Shown: positions 1-5,417 of the stretch, one piece after another
How positions within the stretch are numbered: the stretch's first letter is position 1
How the letters are laid out: every line of letters begins with the position of its first letter
Source of the DNA: Dehalococcoidia bacterium
GTDB lineage: Bacteria; Chloroflexota; Dehalococcoidia; GIF9; AB-539-J10
Assembly: GCA_030606765.1 (NCBI GenBank)
Contig: JAUWFX010000123.1
Location: forward strand, 1 to 5,417
Reading direction: 5' to 3'
Length of the DNA stretch: 5,417 nucleotides
Position numbers and translations under genes: made by a program
The notes under the pieces: generated by a model
What the model saw: the letters and a program-made list of their open reading frames with translations, nothing else
What the model was told of the DNA's origin: nothing
The model's database searches: none

Positions 1-1
1 G

Positions 2-2698
2 AACTACCTCAACAAGGTTGTAGAAGACCATCGTATCGGCAATCAGATACTTTTTCAAGGCGGTGTGGCGTTCAACAGGGCAGTCAAGGCAGCCTTTGAG
101 AATGTGCTAGGCAAGAAAGTTCTGGTTCCCCCCCATCACGATATACTTGGGGCTATTGGGGTGGCGATGCTGGCGATGGAAGAAATGGACAGAACTGGCA
201 AACAGACACGCTTTTGCGGTTTTGACCTTAGGGATAGGAAATACGAACTTTCGTCTTTTGAGTGCCAGGGATGTCCGAATCGGTGTGAAGTTCACAGGGT
301 CACTTTTGAGAGTGAGACACCACTCTTTTATGGTTCACGCTGTGGTAAATATGATAGCCCAAAAAAGAAACGACGGCGCCGGTCATCAAAAATCCCACGG
401 CTTTTTGATGAGCGTTACCAGGCCTTGATGAGTGCCTATCCAGAGGACAGCCCAGATGTTCCCAATGGCAAGACGGTTGGCATTGGGAGAACCCTATTCT
501 TTCACGAACTGTTCCCGCTGTGGAAAGCATTTTTCACTGAACTTGGATTTCAGGTGGTCGTGTCTGATTCAACCAATCGCCACATTATCCGCCAGGGCGT
601 GGAGAACGTTGTTGAGGAACCGTGCTTCCCGATAAAGGTAGCCCACGGACATGTGCTGAACCTGCTGGAGAAAGGTACTGATTTCCTTTTCCTGCCTGTT
701 CAGTGCACGATGGAGAAACTAACCGACGATTTTGACAAGTCATGGAATTGCCCGCTGACTCAGGGGCTTCCGTTCACCATTCGCAGTTCTATTCAGATTG
801 AACAAGCATCCCCCGCTCATCCTGATAACAGACCGAAGGTGCTCAATCCAGTGTTTCATGCTGACCGGGGTCGCAAATGGGTGGAAAAGGCATTACTCCA
901 ACTGGCAGATGAGATGGGCGTCTCTGACCGAGGGTTAGTGAGGAAGGCTATCGGTGCTGGCTTTAAAGCGCTTGATTCATTCAACGAATGGCAGCAAAGA
1001 CGCGGTCAGGAAGTCCTATCACAGTTAAAGCCTGACGAAAAGGCTGTCGTCATCATCGGGCGACCCTATAACACCTGTGACCCGGGAATGACACTGGACT
1101 TACCGGAGAAGCTGCGTGAACTCGGCGTGCTGGCGATTCCCCTGGACTTCCTGCCCCTCCAATTGTTTGCCGAGGAGGTTACCTCCGTCCATCCCAATAT
1201 GTACTGGAAGTCAGGGCAGAAGATTCTGGCTGCTGCCAGAATGATTGCCGGCGATCCGCGATTGTTCGGACTTTATCTGACCAACTTCGGCTGCGGTCCT
1301 GATTCCTACCTGCTTAAGTTTTTCACTAAAGAGACCGAGGGCAAGCCTTTTCTTACCATAGAAATTGATGAGCACTCAGCTGATGTCGGCATTATTACCC
1401 GCTGTGAGGCATTCCTCGACACCATACGCAATGCTAGAACCCGAGGGGTAAGCAAGCCCATCCCGGTATCCAGCTTCGCCCATGCCCGTGACAGAACAGT
1501 ATACTGCCCATATATGTCAGACCATGTGCCAATCATTGCCGCAGCGATGAGATACTTTGGCGTTGCCGCAGAAGCACTGCCAATGGCAGATGAACTCAGT
1601 TTGGAACTGGGCAGAAAATATACCAGTGGCAAGGAATGTTTGCCGGCTATCATTACCACCGGCGACATCGTCAAGAAGACCCTTTCCCCTGATTTTGACC
1701 CTCGCCAAGCTGCCTTTGCCATGGCTAGTGCCAGCGGACCGTGCCGCTTCGGGCAATATAATAAGCTCCATAGAATTGTCCTTGATGAACTTGGTCTGGA
1801 GGAAGTCCCTATCCTTCTCCTTGACCAGACCAGGAGTTATCACCAGCACGTCGCCAGTATAGGTTCAGACTTTAAGCTGCTTGCCTGGCGCGGGGTTGTC
1901 ATTTTGGACTTGATGCAGAAAATGCTTCTTGAAAGACGCCCCTACGAAGTCAACAAGGGAGAAGCCGATGCCATTTACCAGGAATGGCTGGAGTTGCTGG
2001 TAAAACTTGTTGAGCAGGGAGGCAACGGTCTTGAGACACTTGCCAGGCGCCTCAGGTATGCTTTTGAGGCGGTAAAGATTGACAAGAGCGTTAGCAAGCC
2101 ACACATCGGTCTGGTCGGAGAAATCTTTGTCCGAAGCAATCAATTCACCAACGACTTCATTGTTCGTAAACTGGAAGCCCTTGGTGCTGAATGTTCGCTA
2201 CCGCCTTTTGAGGAATGGATACACTATATTGATTACCAGCGAAGGCGGCGATACCGGCTTGAAAGGGACTGGAAAGGGTACGCCAAACAGAAGTTAACTG
2301 AGAGGTTTCAGGAAAGGGCGGCTGAGCAATTGAGACAGCAATTTGATGGAGCGCTTAGGTATTTCAGCCATGAGCTGCCGACATCGGAAGTTTTAACCCG
2401 AGGCGGCACCTATCTAAGCGATGAGATAGAGGGCGAGGCAATTCTAAGTATGGGACGCGCCGTGGAATATGCCGAGCACGGTTTCAACGGGGTCGTTAAC
2501 ATTATGCCCTTCGGCTGTATGCCCGGCATTATTGTCAGCTCCCTTTTCCACCAATTTCGCAACCGGCACGATGGACTTCCCGTGTTCAATCTCGTCGTTG
2601 ACGGCAACAGAGACCCGGGGCAAGAGGTGCGGCTTGAAGCATTTTTTCATCAGTGCTGCCAGCAAAGAACAGTGCCCGATTCTTTGCTTCAAGTATGA
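2..2698 (+). CDS. acyl-CoA dehydratase activase-related protein (BadF/BadG ATPase C-term + DUF2229 + HgdB-like), 5' partial
   Basis: The frame is open from base 2 to the TGA at 2696-2698, giving 898 visible residues. The GTG at 65 is an internal Val: the codons before it read in frame as NYLNKVV...FQGG, the conserved end of a BadF/BadG/BcrA/BcrD ATPase domain, so the true start lies upstream. Counting from that Val as residue 1: end of the ATPase fold with VPPHHDILGAIG (21-32); a Cys-rich linker with C67, C70, C74 and C93; a polybasic stretch (99-106); a DUF2229-type region with CFPIKVAHGH (187-196); then FGCGPDS (408-414), GKECLP (522-527), GPCRFGQY (558-565) and MPFGCMPG (814-821), typical of the large activase/dehydratase-like fusions. 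Family knowledge: activases use ATP to drive one electron into 2-hydroxyacyl-CoA dehydratases through [4Fe-4S] clusters. The substrate and exact role of these large fusions are not established. It is probably cytoplasmic; no signal or membrane segment is seen in the visible part. No separate dehydratase subunit gene is present. The family call is confident, the function is not. Confidence 0.88.
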   Translation, partial: NYLNKVVEDHRIGNQILFQGGVAFNRAVKAAFENVLGKKVLVPPHHDILGAIGVAMLAMEEMDRTGKQTRFCGFDLRDRKYELSSFECQGCPNRCEVHRVTFESETPLFYGSRCGKYDSPKKKRRRRSSKIPRLFDERYQALMSAYPEDSPDVPNGKTVGIGRTLFFHELFPLWKAFFTELGFQVVVSDSTNRHIIRQGVENVVEEPCFPIKVAHGHVLNLLEKGTDFLFLPVQCTMEKLTDDFDKSWNCPLTQGLPFTIRSSIQIEQASPAHPDNRPKVLNPVFHADRGRKWVEKALLQLADEMGVSDRGLVRKAIGAGFKALDSFNEWQQRRGQEVLSQLKPDEKAVVIIGRPYNTCDPGMTLDLPEKLRELGVLAIPLDFLPLQLFAEEVTSVHPNMYWKSGQKILAAARMIAGDPRLFGLYLTNFGCGPDSYLLKFFTKETEGKPFLTIEIDEHSADVGIITRCEAFLDTIRNARTRGVSKPIPVSSFAHARDRTVYCPYMSDHVPIIAAAMRYFGVAAEALPMADELSLELGRKYTSGKECLPAIITTGDIVKKTLSPDFDPRQAAFAMASASGPCRFGQYNKLHRIVLDELGLEEVPILLLDQTRSYHQHVASIGSDFKLLAWRGVVILDLMQKMLLERRPYEVNKGEADAIYQEWLELLVKLVEQGGNGLETLARRLRYAFEAVKIDKSVSKPHIGLVGEIFVRSNQFTNDFIVRKLEALGAECSLPPFEEWIHYIDYQRRRRYRLERDWKGYAKQKLTERFQERAAEQLRQQFDGALRYFSHELPTSEVLTRGGTYLSDEIEGEAILSMGRAVEYAEHGFNGVVNIMPFGCMPGIIVSSLFHQFRNRHDGLPVFNLVVDGNRDPGQEVRLEAFFHQCCQQRTVPDSLLQV

Positions 2699-2714
2699 TA
2701 GCTTCCCATCGGTT

Positions 2715-2747
2715 ACTGACTATTAAAGGGGAGTCAGTTTCTTCTTT
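2715..2747 (+). terminator. probable weak intrinsic terminator of the activase-like gene
   Basis: A perfect 7-bp inverted repeat, ACTGACT (2715-2721) and AGTCAGT (2732-2738), flanks a 10-base loop and is followed on the plus strand by TTCTTCTTT. It begins 17 bases after the stop of the activase-like gene. The stem is only moderately GC-rich and the T tract is interrupted by C, so termination may be inefficient. The opposite strand has no T tract after the stem, so it should not serve the minus-strand operon in this form. The right arm lies inside the last codons of the convergent ferritin-like gene, and that gene's stop codon is in the loop. Confidence 0.45.
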
Positions 2748-3208
2748 AGCTCGGAGAGTTGCCTGAGATGCGACTTTTCCTCAGTTATTATTTTGTTTAC
2801 CGTCGGCTGTACTCCCCGGGGCATTATATCTCTCATCTCGTAGTAAAATAGTATAGAATCCTTTTCCGCCCCGATAGCTAGTTCCAGAGCCTCAATATCA
2901 GTCTCCACCCGTGTCGTTATCTCGCTGGTGACCATGTTATCACTGAAAACAGCGCTGTCAACCAGCGCCTGAAGATAAGCAGCATATTCCCCAGTATAGG
3001 CCTCTGAAGGCTGGTATCTATCGGCTTCGCTTAGCATACCCTGAAAAGTCTGGATATGCTCTCGTTCCATATCAGCTAGATGCTGAAAAACATCACGAGC
3101 CATGGTATTCTCGGTTGACCTGGTCATGATATCGTAGAAGGCAATGCCCCTCCTCTCAATACCAATGGCTATGTTGATAAGCTCACTGCCAGAAAAAGAA
3201 ATAGACAC
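2723..3208 (-). CDS. rubrerythrin/ferritin-like di-iron protein without rubredoxin domain
   Basis: This 161-residue protein starts at GTG (3208-3206) and ends at TAA (2725-2723). It shows a four-helix ferritin-like pattern with two Glu...ExxH half-sites: E18, E48xxH51, E115 and E144xxH147. A longer connection (about residues 60-105) separates the helix pairs. This matches the carboxylate-bridged di-iron site of rubrerythrin/ferritin-like families, whose members reduce peroxide or oxidise iron. The rubredoxin domain that passes electrons in classical rubrerythrin is absent, and the protein contains no Cys at all, so it would need an external donor. GTG is chosen because it lies two bases after the stop of the preceding small frame and has AAGGGGG (3225-3219) ten bases upstream; the nearest downstream in-frame Met (28) would remove the E18 ligand. 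It is the last gene of the minus-strand cluster. The fold and metal site are well supported; peroxidase versus iron-handling activity is open. Confidence 0.85.
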   Translation of the reverse strand: MSISFSGSELINIAIGIERRGIAFYDIMTRSTENTMARDVFQHLADMEREHIQTFQGMLSEADRYQPSEAYTGEYAAYLQALVDSAVFSDNMVTSEITTRVETDIEALELAIGAEKDSILFYYEMRDIMPRGVQPTVNKIITEEKSHLRQLSELKKKLTPL

Positions 3209-3210
3209 CT

Positions 3211-3288
3211 CTAATACACCCCCTTCTCATAGGCTTTGTCGGTGATAACACAACCGCACACCGGGCAAAGTTGCTCTAGGTTACCCAT
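3211..3288 (-). CDS. candidate 25-residue micropeptide with CPVCGC metal-binding knuckle
   Basis: An ATG at 3288-3286 opens 25 codons ending at TAG (3213-3211). The peptide begins MGNLEQ, contains LCPVCGCVIT (residues 7-16, Cys 8, 11 and 13) and ends in KGVY. CPxCG is the knuckle used by rubredoxins and zinc ribbons, but only one knuckle is present, so a full four-Cys site would need a dimer or a partner protein. Three things support a real gene: a GGAAGG site nine bases upstream (3303-3298); a start that overlaps the last 13 bases of sod; and a stop two bases before the GTG of the rubrerythrin-like gene, so that it exactly fills the gap. Against it, short frames arise by chance, and it could be the remnant of a rubredoxin-like domain. 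No function is assigned; a redox or metal accessory role for the neighbouring di-iron protein is inference. Confidence 0.5.
   Translation of the reverse strand: MGNLEQLCPVCGCVITDKAYEKGVY
3219..3225 (-). promoter_or_regulatory. ribosome binding site of the rubrerythrin-like gene
   Basis: AAGGGGG on the minus strand lies ten bases before the GTG at 3208. It is inside the coding region of the upstream CPVCGC small frame. This supports the GTG start and suggests that translation of the two is coupled. The match to AGGAGG is partial. Confidence 0.5.
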
Positions 3289-3863
3289 TTCAACCGACCT
3301 TCCACTACCTTCCAATTTATGTTCTTGAAGAAGGCTTCTATATAGTCAGCCCGTTTCAGCCCGTAATCGGTGATGAAGGCATGCTCGAAGACATCCATTA
3401 CCAGGATGGGAATACAACCAGCAAGATGACCGGTCTCGTGCTCATTAATCCACAGGTTGATAAGTTTTCCAGTCGTATTGTCCTGATACAGAATAGCCCA
3501 GCCGATGCCGCGCATTGCTCCCGTGCCCTTGAAATCCCTTTCCCAGTCTTCGTAGCTACCAAAGTCCTCGGCTAGCTTCCTTGCCAGCTTGCCTGATTTG
3601 TCTAAAACTCCCTTCCCGCCAAGATTGTCAAAGTAGTACTCGTGGAGCCGCATGCCATTGAATTCAAAACCCAGCCGCCGCTTCAACTCAGCGTATTCCG
3701 GGGTGCCGACCTTGCCTTCTTTCAACATAGCAGCAAGCGAGTCCATTAGCTTGTTGATGTTAGTCACATAGCCTTGGTAAAGGGTAAAGTGATTTTTGAG
3801 CAGGGTTTCACTGAAGCCCTCTATTCCTATCAGATTACTATAGTCCTTTGCCGTGTAAGCCAT
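3276..3863 (-). CDS. sod: superoxide dismutase, Fe/Mn family
   Basis: This 195-residue protein, the usual length for the family, converts superoxide to H2O2 and O2 and is probably cytoplasmic, since no signal peptide is seen. All four metal ligands are visible: H25, H74, D157 and H161, the last two in DVFEHAF, a variant of the family signature DVWEHAY. The N-terminal helical domain (about 1-85) and C-terminal alpha/beta domain (about 90-195, with GIGWAIL and a WKVVEGR ending) are in normal order. Oddities: the segment after H25 (HFTLYQGYVTN) is one residue shorter than in E. coli SodB and lacks its second-shell His30; and by rough alignment H142 sits where classical Fe or Mn enzymes carry Ala or Gln, a site that tunes metal preference. 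The metal therefore cannot be assigned by eye. The ATG start at 3863 overlaps the TAA of the upstream ferritin-like gene (TAATG) and has a strong AGGAGG site. The TAG stop is at 3278-3276. Confidence 0.94.
   Translation of the reverse strand: MAYTAKDYSNLIGIEGFSETLLKNHFTLYQGYVTNINKLMDSLAAMLKEGKVGTPEYAELKRRLGFEFNGMRLHEYYFDNLGGKGVLDKSGKLARKLAEDFGSYEDWERDFKGTGAMRGIGWAILYQDNTTGKLINLWINEHETGHLAGCIPILVMDVFEHAFITDYGLKRADYIEAFFKNINWKVVEGRLKWVT
3298..3303 (-). promoter_or_regulatory. ribosome binding site of the CPVCGC small frame
   Basis: GGAAGG on the minus strand, inside the 3' end of sod, nine bases before the ATG at 3288. Its position fits translational coupling to sod. A purine-rich hexamer can occur by chance, so it only supports the small frame and does not prove it. 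Confidence 0.4.
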
Positions 3864-4702
3864 TATTCCTCCTCCTCTTTGAGCAGGTCGCTGAATACCT
3901 CAGTGTGGTATACTTCGTGGTCTCTTATCCGAAGCAGAAGCTTTTTCAGGTCTGTCTCTTCAACCTCTTTGGCAGCGCGGTCATAGCCGTCAGCTACCTC
4001 CTTCTCAACCTTGATATCGGCTCGGAGCATATCAGCAGTCTTGGTTGACTGGTCAACCTCGGTGTGCTTAATTTTGGGGTTACCTCCACTATCAACCATT
4101 TCCTCGGCGAGCCAGCCTAAATGCTGCATTTCGTTGATGGCTTGGTCCTGCATTTCTTCCTTAACATCTTCATTGGTTGTCATATAAGAATGAAGTAGAT
4201 ACTGGAGGATGACAGTATACTCATGCTCAATGCCCCAATCAAGAATTTGAGCAACCCTGTCCTGACGAACGCCTCTCAGGTCTTTAGCCCCTTCCTTCTG
4301 CGCCTTGTCCACGAAGTGCTTGAAATCATCGTGGTGCGATTCTTCGTCAGATAGGATACGCTTCAATAATCGTTTGATTTTAGGAGCATCAATGAGCTTA
4401 ATGTGCTCCCTATATAGGTTCATGCCATCCTCTTCTAGTATCACGTTGTTTCTCATCCAATCAGCCACTGACTCGCCATCCATGCGCATCTTACCCCGCT
4501 CTAAGCTGGGGGTACCACCCAGTTCAACTATAGTCTCAGCCAGCCAGTCCAGGTGGCGCATTTCCTCCCTGGCGATTGCCTCAATCTCACAAGCCATCTC
4601 ACCTTCGCCCATAGCATAGGCATGGGTCAGGTACTGAATAATGGCAGTATGTTCACCTTCAAGGTCTTCATTTAGTAAAGCAATGATTTTATCTCTGTCC
4701 AT
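3863..4702 (-). CDS. tandem-domain bacterioferritin-like (ferritin-like) di-iron protein
   Basis: This 279-residue protein consists of two homologous ferritin-like units of about 130 residues, offset by 143-144 residues. Unit 1 (about 1-135) carries E17, E47xxH50, E90 and E120xxH123. Unit 2 (about 148-275) carries E161, E191xxH194, E233 and E263xxH266. The ligand order is that of the bacterioferritin ferroxidase site, with similar spacing. Both units share QYLxHxY, HLxWLAE and a GGxP turn. A Met directly after the second Glu (M48, M192) matches the position of the heme-ligating Met in bacterioferritin, but heme binding is not shown. The likely role is iron oxidation/storage or peroxide removal in the cytoplasm. 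One subunit is normally about 155 residues, so this is a fused duplication. The ATG at 4702 has AAGGAGG five bases upstream. The stop overlaps the sod start by one base, and the flavodiiron gene lies 57 bases upstream. Confidence 0.87.
   Translation of the reverse strand: MDRDKIIALLNEDLEGEHTAIIQYLTHAYAMGEGEMACEIEAIAREEMRHLDWLAETIVELGGTPSLERGKMRMDGESVADWMRNNVILEEDGMNLYREHIKLIDAPKIKRLLKRILSDEESHHDDFKHFVDKAQKEGAKDLRGVRQDRVAQILDWGIEHEYTVILQYLLHSYMTTNEDVKEEMQDQAINEMQHLGWLAEEMVDSGGNPKIKHTEVDQSTKTADMLRADIKVEKEVADGYDRAAKEVEETDLKKLLLRIRDHEVYHTEVFSDLLKEEEE
3868..3877 (-). promoter_or_regulatory. strong ribosome binding site of sod, encoded by the Glu tail of the upstream gene
   Basis: The minus strand reads GAGGAGGAGG four bases before the ATG of sod. 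The same bases are the Glu codons that close the upstream tandem ferritin-like protein (LLKEEEE then stop), followed by TAATG. A second AGGAGG register lies seven bases from the ATG. The site fixes the sod start and points to coupled translation. Confidence 0.75.
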
Positions 4703-4707
4703 TCCTT

Positions 4708-4714
4708 CCTCCTT
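4708..4714 (-). promoter_or_regulatory. ribosome binding site of the tandem ferritin-like gene
   Basis: A perfect AAGGAGG on the minus strand, five bases before the ATG at 4702, in the 57-base gap after the flavodiiron gene. It sets the start codon. I saw no convincing -35/-10 pair in this gap, so the gene is probably read from a promoter beyond the right edge of the window, though a weak internal promoter cannot be excluded. Confidence 0.7.
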
Positions 4715-4759
4715 GGTTATTCTTCTTGTCTAAAGTATGCCCTATGGCAAAAACAACTG

Positions 4760-5417
4760 CTAGGCAAATTGGTGCTCTCTGTGTTTTTCGGCAATAGTAG
4801 TTGCCAGACTATCCAGTGCCTTGAAATCGGCTTCCTTCGGAAAGCCCTTGCTCAACACCGGTTCCAGTATTTCTACCTTCAGGTTGGGAATCATCGCTGC
4901 CAGTTGCTCAACTGCCTTACCTCCCCAACCATAGGAGCCGATGATGGAGATGAATTTAAGATTGGGTCTCAGGGCATTCGCCAGGATGGCAGCATAGGCA
5001 ACGTTCGGATGGGGACCGGCGAGAACAGTAGGTGTCCCGATAACAACTGTCGCCGCATCCACCAGCGCCATGGCCAGTTTCCCGATATCGGTCACCGTAA
5101 GATCAAACTGTTTCACCGTCACGCCTCTCTGGGCTAAAGCTCCGACAAAGTATTCCACCATCTTGCGGGTGCTGCCGTGCATCGAGATGTAGGGCAGTAC
5201 CACGATGTTTTTTGGTTCGTCGAATGCCCAGCTATGATAGGCCTTCAGGATAAACTCAGGTCTATCGTGCATAGGCCCATGGCTGGGAGCAATGATGTCA
5301 ATCGCGTAGTCCTTTACCTTCTCCAGGTTCTTCTGAATTGTGGTGCGGAAGGGCATCATGTTTTCGGCATAATACCTCTTGGCAGCTTCGTAGACCTGCC
5401 CTCCATCCCTGACATAC
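4760..5417 (-). CDS. fprA: A-type flavodiiron protein (FprA family), C-terminal part, 5' partial
   Basis: The frame is open to the right edge of the window, giving 218 visible residues that end at TAG (4762-4760). The ATG at 5359 is internal: the upstream codons read EAAKRYYAENM in frame, the normal lead into MMPF in this family. The first part is the end of the metallo-beta-lactamase-like di-iron domain, with APSHGP (positions 5293-5276) supplying the last His metal ligand. From about 5210 it becomes a flavodoxin domain with the FMN phosphate loop SMHGST (about 5185-5168), then GTPT and GSYGWGGKA. The protein stops after the flavodoxin fold, so it has no fused rubredoxin or flavin reductase domain, matching simple class A enzymes of about 400 residues. 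Family members reduce O2 to water or NO to N2O using electrons from rubredoxin or coenzyme F420. Which substrate applies here cannot be read from this half; the other metal ligands lie outside the window. It is the most upstream visible gene of the operon. Confidence 0.9.
   Translation of the reverse strand, partial: YVRDGGQVYEAAKRYYAENMMPFRTTIQKNLEKVKDYAIDIIAPSHGPMHDRPEFILKAYHSWAFDEPKNIVVLPYISMHGSTRKMVEYFVGALAQRGVTVKQFDLTVTDIGKLAMALVDAATVVIGTPTVLAGPHPNVAYAAILANALRPNLKFISIIGSYGWGGKAVEQLAAMIPNLKVEILEPVLSKGFPKEADFKALDSLATTIAEKHREHQFA

Noticed and set aside
65..67. GTG at 65 as the start of the activase-like gene
   Set aside because: The frame is open to base 2 and the codons before it encode the conserved FQGG lead-in of the ATPase domain, so the gene is cut by the window edge.
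1306..1722. 138-codon minus-strand frame, and other antisense frames within 107-2692
   Set aside because: They lie wholly opposite a strongly conserved coding region, have no recognisable motif, and overlap one another in competing frames.
3211..3230. ATG at 3230 as an alternative start for the rubrerythrin-like gene
   Set aside because: It is not in the frame of that protein (22 bases from the GTG), so the GTG at 3208 remains the best start.
3270..3300. Programmed -1 frameshift joining sod to the CPVCGC frame
   Set aside because: A -1 shift near the end of sod would fuse them, but the sequence there (TTGAAATGG) is not a slippery heptamer and I saw no downstream stimulatory structure; separate initiation with its own purine-rich site is simpler.
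3381..4619. Plus-strand frames opposite sod and the ferritin-like gene, and one opposite the flavodiiron gene (4769-5137)
   Set aside because: These are shadows of genes with clear family signatures on the minus strand; none has a supported start or domain.
4703..4759. Promoter or operator in the gap before the tandem ferritin-like gene
   Set aside because: TTG and TA-rich hexamers are present but none pair at 16-18 bases with good matches; a small GCC/GGC inverted repeat at about 4739-4748 has only a few base pairs.
5357..5359. ATG at 5359 as the start of the flavodiiron gene
   Set aside because: Upstream in-frame codons encode the family-typical EAAKRYYAEN segment, and a protein starting here would lack most of the di-iron domain.

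Overview
This window most likely comes from an anaerobic or microaerophilic bacterium, or possibly an archaeon. It pairs a huge 2-hydroxyacyl-CoA dehydratase activase-like protein (BadF/BadG ATPase plus DUF2229), a family typical of strict anaerobes, with an oxygen-detoxification set: flavodiiron protein, superoxide dismutase and ferritin/rubrerythrin-type proteins. Base composition looks moderate by eye, starts are ATG or GTG, and Shine-Dalgarno sites are strong. An uncultured sediment lineage such as Dehalococcoidia (Chloroflexota) would fit, but that is a guess; the sequence alone does not fix the taxon.

Layout. Positions 2-2698 (+) hold the 3' part of one very large gene whose real start lies before the window. 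It ends 24 bases short of a convergent minus-strand block. A short hairpin followed by a T-rich stretch spans the junction (2715-2747).

The minus-strand block fills 2723-5417 and reads right to left as a tightly packed probable operon: (1) the C-terminal half of an A-type flavodiiron protein (4760-5417, cut by the window edge); (2) after 57 bases, a 279-residue protein made of two fused bacterioferritin-like domains (3863-4702); (3) overlapping by one base (TAATG), an Fe/Mn-family superoxide dismutase (3276-3863); (4) overlapping the sod 3' end by 13 bases, a 25-codon reading frame encoding a CPVCGC metal-knuckle peptide (3211-3288), too short for ordinary gene calling; (5) two bases later, a GTG-started 161-residue ferritin-like/rubrerythrin-like protein without a rubredoxin domain (2723-3208).

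How the genes may work together (inference from families and layout): the flavodiiron protein would reduce O2 to water (or NO to N2O), superoxide dismutase would turn superoxide into H2O2 and O2, and the two di-iron ferritin-like proteins would consume peroxide and/or hold iron away from Fenton chemistry. The Cys-rich micropeptide between sod and the rubrerythrin-like gene is the least explained element and the best candidate for something new. No RNA genes, mobile elements, CRISPR arrays or long repeats were seen, and no stretch over 300 bases lacks a gene.
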